From: Oreohelix idahoensis
Taxonomy: Eukaryota; Mollusca; Gastropoda; Stylommatophora; Oreohelicidae
DNA length: 64,000 nt
Assembly (NCBI GenBank): GCA_024509875.1
Contig: JAMPIV010017554.1
Location: 1-64,000 of the forward strand
Reading direction: 5' to 3'
The notes under the pieces are model-generated. The model had not been told where the DNA came from, did not search any database, and saw only the letters and a list, made by a program, of their open reading frames with translations. The translations under genes and the position numbers were made by a program. Positions 1 to 10,030 of this stretch are shown here, in pieces. Every line of letters starts with the position of its first letter. Position 1 is the stretch's first letter.

Positions 1-637
1 GGTTTTTGTTTTGGGTTAGATGAATTTTAAGGAGGGTTGAAGTGGGAAAAGTGGGATGTGATGATATTGGTGGTGGTGTAAGGATATTGATATATGGTGG
101 GGGATGAGGTTTGGTGGTATAATAATGGTTTATTATTTATTTTGTGGGTATGTTTGGGGGTTGGGGAAGTGGGGGTTTGGGGGTGGTGTATTTTTTGTTA
201 TTTTATTATGTGGGAAGGGGGGGTTGGGTGGGGGTGGGGATGTAAGGGGAAGTGATTTGGGGGGGGAGGTAAGGGTGGGGGGGTGAAGGTGTGATTTGGG
301 TGGTTTGGAGGGGGGGGGAAAGTTTGGGTGAATAGGGGGAGGGGTGGTAAGGGGTAAGAGGAGGTGAGGAGGGTGTAAGGGATGATTATGGGTGAATTAG
401 ATAAATGAAGAGAGGATAAGGGGGAATGGGTTTTAGGGGAGATGGGAGGGTGAATGGGGTAGAGAGGTTGGGGAGATGTTTGGTAATTTGGAGAAGGTTG
501 TTAGGGGGGGGGGAAAATGTGTTGGAATGGGAGAATTGGTGGGAATAGTGGAGGGATGTGTTAGGGGGTGTGGGGATAAGGTATGGTGGGGTGATGGAAT
601 TTTGGGGGGAAGTTTTTTGGAGGATGGAGGGGATGTG
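1..637. other. Cytosine-free, G-rich stretch (possible sequence artefact)
   Basis: The + strand has no C between base 1 and base 637; the first C is at 638, then 647, 667, 672, 712 and 718. Long G runs (up to nine) and G/T-rich words dominate. After about 760 the base composition is ordinary. The short open frames here arise from the biased composition and are not called. The loss of C coincides with the decay of a gag reading frame that enters from the right. Either the sequence quality fails toward this edge, or one strand was base-converted. I favour an artefact. Confidence 0.85.
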
Positions 638-1363
638 CAGGTTATTCATTTGAAGGAGGTGATTAGCATGTCATTGGGGAAGGTGATAAGAGGAGATGGG
701 GGGATTTTTGGCAAGGACTTCATAAGCTGAAAATAGTTGGTTAGGGTTGAGATAAGTTTAAGCTCCACCTTTCTCTCTCTAACCCATACGTGGTAGCTAA
801 TAGTTCATACCTATTTAGGTAGCTCTCTATATCATCGTCTTTCTCAACAAAATGATCTAAATGAAAATTCATAGCTGAGGTTGAGGCTCCTTGAGTAACC
901 GTAGCATCAGAGGCAAAGGGACTGGCACCATTTTCAGGAGCATGGCCTTGAAACTCAAACTCCCTTAGTCGTAACTCATGTTCCCTTTGTAATCTTTTAT
1001 CTTCTGCTTCCCTTTCTGCGGCTAATTTCCTCTCTTCCCTTTCTGGAGTCTAATTGAGGGGGGAGAGGAGATGGCAGCTAATCTTTTGTCTTCCCTTTCT
1101 GCAGCTGGGAAGAAATGAGATTTTGTCTTTGTCATTTCAGATCTGCAATTTTCTTAGGATAAGCCTCAGCTTGTAAAGACTTCTTAAATTTTCCTTTCAT
1201 TCAGCCTCTAACCTTCTTTCGGCTTCTTTTTCTAATCTTCTTTCTTCGCGTTCAATAAATTTGTCACATCCGTAGTGACATAGGCAACCATAACTTGCCC
1301 ATCTAATCCTAACTCTTTTGCAGTCTGAACAGCAGCAGATCGAAACTTGGCCAGGTCCGCCAT
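638..1363 (-). pseudogene. gag: Ty3/gypsy-type gag, N-terminal fragment, broken
   Basis: Read on the minus strand from an ATG at 1363. The start is MADLAKFRSAAVQTAKELGL, then Glu/Arg/Lys-rich coiled coil such as EREERKLAAEREAEDKRLQ. A linker leads to a capsid start with DDIESYLNRYELLATTYGLE near 750-820. This is the usual layout of invertebrate gypsy gags, but a different family from elements A-C, which start M(A/S)TLD(Y/F)FI. There is a frame break near 1255-1265 and a degenerate insert around 1040-1140. Past about 760, capsid similarity fades as C disappears from the + strand, so the rest of the element cannot be read. Its LTR was not found. Gag would form the capsid of the retrotransposon particle. 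Confidence 0.7.
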
Positions 1364-4300
1364 TGTCTATCAGGTAAATTTCTACAATGTCTAACCAACA
1401 ATTTAATCTCTAAATATATTTAATGGACAACACAGGCACCGTGAGCTCAACCTTATTTAATTCCACCCAAGGATACCTTTTAATTCTTATATTCCCTGAA
1501 GTGAATTACCCCCAATATTTTTAATAGGGAAAGATCCAAAATCCCAAGAGCGAGACCCCAATATATGTGGTGAAGTAGGATGTTATAAATATTTATAGGG
1601 GACTTAGTGTACTGACTGAGATCAGCTGTGAAGGTATCTATATCTATTAAGAGTAGTGTATTATAGATAACCTTACTTGCTACCACATATCTATATATCT
1701 CAGTCAGAATTATTCTGTAATAGTGTGATGACTACGTTATGTGTCTAGGGTATGTGTATGATGAAGTGTAAGTCACAACAACAGACAGATAAACAATTTA
1801 ATTTAATCCACTACTCTTGACAACACTGTGACACTCACATACATATAACACTCTACAAGGATATCTTAAAAGAGTCACTGATAACTTTTCAAATAACAAT
1901 ATGTATTCATTACTGGCATGAATGAATATGTGTCCTGATTCAACTACAAGGGAACCAGGAATCACAATCAATTTAAATTACAAGTTATGTACAGAATGTA
2001 TTTAATATGAATATTGTAGTGACATATATTATTACAAATATTCTATGTGTGTCAGTTGTGTAGTAGTAAAATGAGGTAATACTGGTTTTGTTTTGTTCAA
2101 GCTCTGTTGGTATTTGTCATCATGACTTCAATAGTTTGTCTTTAGGGACTAGTATTGGAGATGTTCTCAGTTCCTGATATTAAGACAATTAAATTCCCCT
2201 CTTAAGGTTATTTTTACAAAGTCATTTCAAGATGAGGGGACATAATGTTGAGCTCAGCTGGCCAAATCAGCTTATCTTGCGTGATGGCGGCAGGAAAAGA
2301 CTCCTCTGCTCGTATTCTCCTCTGGGCTCTGGAGACACCTCACTGATAGCTAAATGGACCAAGGAGTATGCTGTCCGACTCTGGATTCAGTAAAGCTCTG
2401 ACCAGGTGCAGCTCAATACCATCAAGACCACGGTCCCTGAAAACAAGAAGGATATACCTTCTACTTCATAACTAATTGATACTCTAGTTCTACACTGAGC
2501 ACAATACAACACAAACATTGAGTTCAGAGCGTTAGGCCAACTGTCAGCTTCATCTGAAATACTTTATACCAGTATTTACCCCCTTAATGGTTACCACGCC
2601 TCTGCACTTCCACATTATTTCTGTCTAATCAATAATCTAGGTGTCAGTGTACTGTTTGGCCATTCCATGCAGTTTTACTTTCCTCCGACACCTTCTGTTC
2701 AGGCTGGAGCATTATAGGCTTTATCTCCTGTTTGCCACTGAACTACACATATATATACAGGCATAAATTAACAATTTACATTCAATTTTCATTAAAAGAT
2801 ACTGAATGGTTCAAGCTTACCACAATTTCATGGAAATAAACACAGATACGTTGATTAGCAATGAATTCTGGCACAATTACTGGCACAAATTCCCATCTGC
2901 TTATGTTCCAGGCTTTTATTTAACACAAATATGAGCTGGCTTCAACGCACTGTTGCTTTATCAAGATTATTTGCACTAGTGGTCTCGAACTAACGCTCCT
3001 AAGTGAGTATATCAGCGAGTCTAGCCAATGAGGCCACGTTTCGACAAGTGTTTGAAAAAATGTTACCTTTCCCCGTCTCCCCTAACAACGAAAGATAGTA
3101 TTTATAGCCCGACCAATCGTGGTTAGTCTTTCATTTGTTGCGCTCCAATCAATTTGGAGTTTACATGGTAGGCTAATTCTGTAACGTGAGGTTTTTCAAA
3201 CACGTTATAAAAAAATTTTATGAGCAGAAATGATTCCATGCTGTCAGGCATCCCCACTATTTTATTTTGGTTATAATTTATTAATTCCTGGACTATTTGC
3301 GTAACGTTTTACATATTCTTTGTCAGCAAGCCCTAAGGAACCTAAATATCCAAATTTAAAAGAGCTACGTGGCTGCGTTCAAAATATGTATTTTCTACCT
3401 CCTGTTTCGAAGATGTGCTGTCTGGGAAGGGTAGTGTATTTTATCACTGTCCGTCCGAAAAAGTTAGTGCTTGTAGCCTTACACGCGTGATAGTAGTAAT
3501 TGTGTATCGCGCGACGCGTGTTTAATTTTGCATGCGTTCCCGATTTCATTCGCCCCTCTCTCTCTTTGTACTTGAGTCCATCTGTTCGTTCGTTTTTGGT
3601 AACATAGTGTAGAAAAGACATGAATGGAATTTAAAATTTAGGTCAACTTGCATATTTCAAGGTTTTTCTTAGAAAGGCAGCACATTTTATTGTGTGTTTG
3701 GGAAACGCGTGTATGTTGCAGAAGGCCTATATTTAACGTGGAAACGTTACAATTTGCAGACGAAGCATAAAACAAAGGGGATTTCGAGTACTGTCATTGT
3801 GACAGCACTGTTCTTTACCATTCTTCTTCCTTTATTTATTATATGTATTTATTAGGCTTTATATTTACTAGATAATTTATATATGTGGATTAGAATATTC
3901 CACGACAGTGCTCCTGAAGACTGAGTGTTCATCTTGATCACTTGTTCAGCGGTGCTCGGATTGTGATATCTGACGTCTCGACTTCTTTATTAGATTTTTT
4001 CATGTTTTATGCTCTCATAAACTTCTCCTCTGTCGAACTCTCAGCAGACCGTCTATAGATATCGTCTTTTCGTGCTAGATATCTGCTCTCTATATACCTC
4101 CATTTCCCACTCTGACGTTCTCTAAGCTCTTCAGTTCTGTCTCGCCAATCGCACGAATTACACAGTGAAATAAATTGTTCCTCTGTATTTTCTACCATTA
4201 TTTTGTTGTCTTGATTGTATTAAATACCTGGATAGGAACAGCTAGCAAACCACTTGTTAAGAGAAAAATGGATTCTAATTGCATTTATGGCGTTTATTTC

Positions 4301-4445
4301 TCTGCTCTATGCATGTAAATGAACGAGTCACCCGTTAACCCTAGTTCTCTAATCGCATTTCGGAATATTCAGCACTGAAACAAATGTACTTCAATTTAAA
4401 AAAAAAGAGACTTGAGCATAATTAAGGACATTTCAGAGCAAAACG
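1364..4445. other. AT-rich non-coding stretch, nothing recognised
   Basis: No coding frame, RNA gene or terminal repeat is recognisable here. The part next to 1363 could be the 5' leader or LTR of the gag fragment, but no repeated copy lies in the window to prove it. The short frames (for example 3379-3621 and 4007-4198, minus) lack any family signature. Confidence 0.5.
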
Positions 4446-4632
4446 CGAGTTAATAACAATGACATTCAAATCAGACAAAGGCTAATAGTAGTTTAATAAT
4501 AATGACATTCAAATCAGACAAAGGCTAATGGTAGTTTAATAACAATGACATTCAAATCAGACAAAGGCTAACAGTACTTTAATAACAACGACATTCAAAT
4601 CAGACAAAGGCTAATAGTAGTTTAATAACAAT
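4446..4632. repeat. Tandem repeat, 43-bp unit, about four copies
   Basis: The word gacattcaaatcagacaaag starts at 4461, 4504, 4547 and 4590, a constant 43-bp spacing. Copies differ by one to three bases (for example the aat/aac and tag/tac variants). The array ends about 170 bp before the 5' LTR of element A. Confidence 0.9.
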
Positions 4633-4800
4633 GTCACCAAGTAATTGTCAATATTTTATTCAGGGCGAACGGTATTTCCGACTCGTCCAGTAAATAATAT
4701 CATCCAGACAATATAACTATATGTAGCCGTGTACATCGTTGTTTCTTTGGAAACAGGCTATTTTCTAACCAAAGAAAAAATAAAACCCCGTTTAGCATAT

Positions 4801-5889
4801 TGTTACGTACATTTATTACCTACGGGGGTAGTCTTCGGTCCTGCCAAATGTACGCACCAGTTTTATATAGTTATATTATTTGTGCGTTCGATTGATTCAC
4901 GCACTGACGTGCACAATGCTGTGTGAGTTGCTTTGGACGCACGTGTAACCTAGTTGAGTAGTTTCTGACGTCATGTAAGGGGCAGCTCGGACCATATTTA
5001 TGTCCGCTGTGTTATCCTTTGATTTTGGCAAATGTGAAGTAGCCATCAGTTGTATTCGTATCTATTGATCTTCATGGCGAAGTCAATAGTGGAAGTATGA
5101 AGTAAGTGTCGCCCCATTTCTTATGGCAAGTTTAATTATGTAAATTAAAGTATCAGGCCGCTCCTATTAATGGTCTAGCGGGAATTCATCGGAGATGACA
5201 TTCCTAGAATTGGACCCACGGAGTCGATAGCCTTTGGAATCTTTTCGTAGAGGGAGAATCCATATGTGGAATCAAGTTAATGAATATATATATGCTTCAC
5301 ATGTTTAATATGCCGTTTTACCTATGCCAAAGTCGTGGCATGGATACCGAGAGGTTAGCCAAGATGAAACACTAACCTGGTTGTATTGTTATATCTGCCT
5401 TTGTTTGGATTGGATATGCTATCTAAGAATTTTATGAAGAAAGTCTGGGATGCTTACAAGTATGATATAAATTATTGCTCCGTGAGAATGAATCCGTTTG
5501 CCTTAATAAACGTCCTTGGGAGAAGGTCAACGGACGTTAATACCATGTCTGTTATATGGTAATGGAAGTAATCCTTAGTCACTGGAATATAAGAGAACTT
5601 AACTGTTAGAGAATCTACAACAACTATTAACAGTGATATTAACATTTTGACGTATGATCTTCGCATCTGTAACTATGATTGTCCTGTTCCACTTCGTTGG
5701 TGTCACGTCAATAAAATATATGTACAGTAATCACAGACTTGTGTGCTGCCAATACTTGCCCAGTTCACCCAATTCAATGATACTTGTTGGAATTTTCGTT
5801 TGAAGAACATTGTTGACATTCATTCCGTTTTAACCATTCGCGTTTCAATTTACCTCTTCACTGAACTCAACGATAAAATGGAGTCAACA
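4801..5889 (+). repeat. 5' LTR of element A
   Basis: A direct repeat of 13004-14092, the same length at 1089 bp, with TG...CA termini. It contains an AATAAA polyadenylation signal at 5710-5715. A small open frame (5472-5666, minus) occurs identically in both LTRs and is not a gene. Confidence 0.97.
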
Positions 5890-5894
5890 ATAAT

Positions 5895-5910
5895 TGGTAT
5901 GCCAATGTGG
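5895..5910 (+). promoter_or_regulatory. Candidate primer binding site of element A
   Basis: It lies five bases inside the 5' LTR and begins TGGTATGCCAA. Elements B and C have TGGTGGGCCAG at the matching place, so the position and pattern look conserved. I cannot assign the priming tRNA. Confidence 0.45.
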
Positions 5911-6970
5911 TCTGGAAATATCTAACTTCCAAGGAACGTACCCATCCAAATTATCGTTTGAAAAGAAGAATTTTTTACTTTCAAGGCGACATCATCTCAA
6001 TTTGGATCCTAGCGTGATATGAATCAGATTCAACTTACGTTTACCAAGGTCAAGGTCTTCAATCAACCTCCACGTCAAGTTTCACAGTGACTGATTACTT
6101 GGAGATCATCTCTTCATCATTATTACGTGCGAGCTGTAATCTAGAGAAGCAGAACGAAGTATTTTATCTGTAGACGTACATCCACGGAGACGAGGCACAT
6201 TGATTTTTTACCTGCATGCGAGATGAGTATAACGTGTTTCCGTTGTACACTTTATTACGCTTAGTTGTGCCTTCCGTGATATGTCCACATTCATATTTTT
6301 CGTGTTAAGTGTTATATGTTGTGTATTCTTCGTGGGAGGTAGGGAGGTTGATCTGACGAACGAGATCCATCTCGAAGCCAATTCGGGCTCTTCGTCAGAC
6401 GTTCTGTAGGACATTATTTTGCAGACTTCCCGCAGTGGAATGTTCCTATGCGTGAGCATAGAAGGATCTTTGGTCCACTGTGTCTGGTAGTCTGTGACAC
6501 CTGACTGTTTTAGCTGTTTCGTCAAGTTTTAATTGTTGTTTTTGGTAGTTATTTTTACTTGTACCTTATTTTCATGATGTATTTTGTATGTGATTATTGT
6601 CCATCTTACCTGACTGTCGTTCAGTTTTTTTACAAAGCATATGTTTTTACACTGTGTTGTCAATTGTCTTGTGCATTATTTGATCGTAGATGTCATCGTA
6701 ATTTTTTACGACATTCTATTTTAGTTCCACATTTTATTTTATTTGATTTCTACGACTGTAGTCATTTGTCTTGATTATCGTGTCGTGTCAGTATTGTGCT
6801 ATTGTCTGTCACGTTATTGCTTTCACACCATTTCATGTTATAAATTACATTATTAATTATTAATATTATTGCCTATTATATAAATTGATTTTACCGTTCT
6901 AGAACAGGAACGAAAACCACTAGTTGTAGTAACAATTTTAAGTAGTATTATTACATAATAAAATTTAATA
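5911..6970 (+). other. 5' leader of element A
   Basis: About 1.06 kb of T-rich, untranslated-looking sequence between the primer site and the gag start. Only short frames are present, none with a recognisable motif. Elements B and C also have leaders longer than 1 kb. Confidence 0.6.
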
Positions 6971-9244
6971 ATGGCTACCTTAGACTATTTCATTAAGCAA
7001 GCAAAAGCTCTTCAGATGGCTCCTGAGGAAGCAAAAGCATTTGCACTTGCAGAATATAAGAAAGCTCAAGAAATAGAAGCTGATCAGAGAAGGTTAAAAA
7101 ATTTACGTTTGGAAAATTTGAAATTTGAGGCAGATCAAAAAAGAATTGAGGCTGAGGAAGAGGAGAAAAAAATGAGATTAGCCGCTGAATTAGAAGAGAA
7201 ACGATTTCAGCGTGAGTCCGAACAGAAAAAATTCGAGGCTGAAGAGCAATTTAAAAGAGATGCGGCAGAAAAAGAAAGACTACTTAATATTGAAATGGGA
7301 AATAAACAAAAGGAAATGGAAGACAGAAGATTAATAGCTGAACAAAACACAAAACGACTTCAGCTTGAGATGGAAGAGAATGAAAGAAAACGACAGCATG
7401 AACTGAAATTAGCAGAGTCAGAATATGAGAGACTTAGGTTAACTCAGGAAGCTAATTCTCAGAGAACTTTTGAAAGCCAAACTTCATCCAGACATGATAA
7501 TTTTAAGGAAATTCACCTTAAATTACCAAAATTTAATCCCCCGTCTGATGACGTGATATTCTTCCTAGATAGGTTTGAGGCCACTTGTGTGTCTTATAAC
7601 GTGGATAAAGCTCTATACTGTACATATTTATCCAGATTACTTACAGGGGACGCATTAGCAGTTTATCATACCACCAGCATTGGTGAGAAAAATGACTATA
7701 ATGCTCTTAGAGCGGCACTTCTGCAAAAATTCCAAATGACAGAAGACCAATATCGATCAAGATTTCATACATTACTACCTCAATCTAGCAAAAATTTTAG
7801 TGATTTTCTGTCACAAATACGACTAACATTAGAAAGATGGATCGAATTATCCAAAATTGAAAAGTCGTATGAAGGTCTCTTCGATTTACTGATGCGCGAT
7901 AAGGTACTTTCGTCTGTAAATCCTACATTTCTCGCATTTTTACACGAACGGAAACCTTTATCTATGAAAGACTTAGAACAGCATGCTAAAAATTTTTGCA
8001 CTGCTCACCCAAACATGGATCTAAGTAATGCACAGATTAAGAATGAATTGCCTGTTGCTTTTGCAGCACAACAAAACAATTTTTCACGCAATCGTTCTTT
8101 TAGTGCTGACAGATATGTCAATAAGGGAAATAATGACAATTTTAACAATGGTAATTTTTACAAAGGGAAGCAATTTCAACAATCTGCTCCATTTAATGTT
8201 TCTTGGAACCAGGCTCACAGATCGCGAGATTTTGGTAACAATAATTTTAAAAATAATCAAGGACATTATAATAAACAAAACTGGAGATCAAGATCTCAGG
8301 GTCCGCAAAACAAACAATTTTTTGGAAATAAACCATTTTACCAACATCATAACGATAATTATACAAATTATCGGACTCATCCAAATTTTAACTCTAGCAG
8401 AAACTACAATTATGGCAATTTTAATGACAAAAATCAAAATCGATCGCGTCGACGAGATAGATCGTTGAGTAATACGAATAGACATTCTAATGTCGCTTTT
8501 AGTGATACACAGGCTAACATTGAACAGGGTAAAGGAGCTGAAACTCATAATGCTATGTGTTGTTCTCTTGATTGTACCCAAGTCAAAGATTGTTCAGAAT
8601 GCTCTACTCTTTTCCAGCCCAGGGCGATCACGACGCTGCGTTGCGGACATACCTTACCTAGTCTACCTGCAGTCTGTACGGCCACTGCTGCGTCAGTACA
8701 CCAGGGACAGGGCTCTCTTAAGTTTAACAAGGGATTTGTCAACAATATTTCATGCTCTCTCCTATTTGACTCAGGTTGCAGCACAGTCGGCGTCCGGACT
8801 TCGCTGATCAACCCAAGTTGTGCCACGGGCCGGGTTGTCAAGTGTGTAACGTTTGGTGGCACAATTGAAACATTTGCCACTGCTATTATTGATCTTAATA
8901 CACCATTTTTTTCAGGAAAGATTCAAGCTTGTCTCCTTCCGAATCCAATTTGTGATTTAATACTTGGTCGCATACATGGTATTAAAGAGTGTACACCACA
9001 GCAAATTGCTGAATGGGAAGAGCGACATATTCAAACTGCAAATGCAGTAGTGACTAGAGCGCAAGCTACTAATATGTCGCATGATACACCTATGGAACCT
9101 ACAGTTCATACCACTTGTGATGATGATGATGCTCCTATTTCACGGGAGTTGTTTGCAACATTGCAAAAGAATGATGATTCATTAAAAAAATTTTTTTCAG
9201 TATGTGAACAAAAAGAATACCAGCAACAAACTTGCAAAATCTAG
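6971..9244 (+). CDS. gag-pr: Gag-protease polyprotein of element A
   Basis: A 757-codon open frame. Residues 1-9 (MATLDYFIK) match the starts of elements B and C. Residues about 12-175 are a Glu/Lys/Arg-rich coiled coil. Residues about 180-345 are a capsid domain with the SCAN-like run from YRSRFHTLL through ERKPLSMKDLEQHAKNF. Residues 360-515 are Asn/Arg/Gly-rich and basic, standing in for a CCHC zinc knuckle as the nucleic-acid-binding part. Around 541-560 is a C-x2-C-x13-C-G-H motif. An aspartic protease follows with active site FDSGCS (about residue 599) and LILGR (about 664). In element C this region reads on into integrase except for a one-base slip. Here the frame ends just after SLKKFFSVCEQK, next to an A5 run at 9210-9214, and integrase continues in another frame. 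Confidence 0.93.
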   Translation: MATLDYFIKQAKALQMAPEEAKAFALAEYKKAQEIEADQRRLKNLRLENLKFEADQKRIEAEEEEKKMRLAAELEEKRFQRESEQKKFEAEEQFKRDAAEKERLLNIEMGNKQKEMEDRRLIAEQNTKRLQLEMEENERKRQHELKLAESEYERLRLTQEANSQRTFESQTSSRHDNFKEIHLKLPKFNPPSDDVIFFLDRFEATCVSYNVDKALYCTYLSRLLTGDALAVYHTTSIGEKNDYNALRAALLQKFQMTEDQYRSRFHTLLPQSSKNFSDFLSQIRLTLERWIELSKIEKSYEGLFDLLMRDKVLSSVNPTFLAFLHERKPLSMKDLEQHAKNFCTAHPNMDLSNAQIKNELPVAFAAQQNNFSRNRSFSADRYVNKGNNDNFNNGNFYKGKQFQQSAPFNVSWNQAHRSRDFGNNNFKNNQGHYNKQNWRSRSQGPQNKQFFGNKPFYQHHNDNYTNYRTHPNFNSSRNYNYGNFNDKNQNRSRRRDRSLSNTNRHSNVAFSDTQANIEQGKGAETHNAMCCSLDCTQVKDCSECSTLFQPRAITTLRCGHTLPSLPAVCTATAASVHQGQGSLKFNKGFVNNISCSLLFDSGCSTVGVRTSLINPSCATGRVVKCVTFGGTIETFATAIIDLNTPFFSGKIQACLLPNPICDLILGRIHGIKECTPQQIAEWEERHIQTANAVVTRAQATNMSHDTPMEPTVHTTCDDDDAPISRELFATLQKNDDSLKKFFSVCEQKEYQQQTCKI
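8591..8650 (+). other. RING-like CxxC...CGH motif in element A polyprotein
   Basis: Encodes CSEC, 13 residues, then CGHTLPSL. The same spacing, C-x2-C-x13-C-G-H-x-L-P, recurs in element B (18641-18703, minus) and element C (about 27838-27902, minus), always between the basic gag tail and the protease. It resembles the first half of a RING or treble-clef zinc site, but the second cysteine set is missing. Zinc binding is inference. Confidence 0.75.
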
Positions 9245-10030
9245 ACATGATTTTATACTTAAAAATGGGATTTTGGTTAGAGTAATACGAGAAAAGGATT
9301 CATCCTTATGTTCTCAGATTATAGTCCCATCCTGTATGAGATCTCGTATATTACGACATGCGCATGACTCGCAATGTGCGGGCCATATGGGTTTTTCGCG
9401 TACCAAATCCAGAGTGCTTTCGGCATTCTACTGGCCAGGCGTCCATAAGGACATCACTCTCTATTGTCGGTCTTGTTTGATATGTTAGGAAGTTAAGGTA
9501 CGGGGTCCATTTCATGCGGCTCCTATTCAAGCTGCGGACATCCCGATTAGACCATTTGATAAAATGGCTATAGACATTATTGGTCCTATGCTACCATCTG
9601 CTAGAGGGCATACGCATATCCTTACGTGCATTGATATGTGCACTCGCTGGCCTGAAGCCATCCCTCTCAAGAACACTTCATCTGCCAGTGTAGCAGAGGC
9701 ATTGATGTTAATCTTCTCACGCATTGGTTTTCCACGGAAAATCTTGTCGGATCATGGGGTTCAGTTCATTTCTGAATCCATGTCTCAAGTTATGAAGACA
9801 TTAGGTATAGACAGATCTCTAAGTTCTATTTATCATCCGATGTCAAATGGGTTAATTGAGCGTCTAAATAGGACACTCAAGCAGTTGTTGGGTAAGATGA
9901 CCAAGACCACCCACAGGACTGGGATCGGGTCCTACCCGCTTGTCTCTTTGCGTATCGCGAAGTACAAAATCAAGCAACGGGGTTTTCTCCATTTCAACTT
10001 GTTTTCGGCATGCAACCACGCGGTCCGATG
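9204..10030 (+). pseudogene. int: Integrase of element A, interrupted
   Basis: The first frame holds the H2C2 zinc-binding domain (HAHDSQCAGHMG ... YCRSCLIC). The core follows in the same frame after an in-frame TAG at 9486-9488; element C has Gln at this place. The catalytic triad is visible: D in MAIDIIGPM, D in ILSDHGVQF and E in NGLIERLNR, a D,D-35-E arrangement. Near 9902 one base is missing relative to element C, so the end of the core and the join to the C-terminal domain lie in the next frame, which starts at about 10010. The enzyme would insert the cDNA into the host genome. It lies upstream of RT, which is unusual for Ty3/gypsy. Confidence 0.9.

Noticed and set aside
386..730. Frames of 84-87 codons in the C-free region
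   Set aside because: Composition artefacts; no gag alignment remains and base calls are doubtful.
8028..8880. Frames of 64-146 codons overlapping gag of element A on both strands
   Set aside because: Shadows of the gag-protease frame, which carries the recognisable domains.
9204..9244. Programmed ribosomal frameshift between protease and integrase in element A
   Set aside because: Element C stays in frame here and is broken at a different homopolymer, so the site is not conserved.
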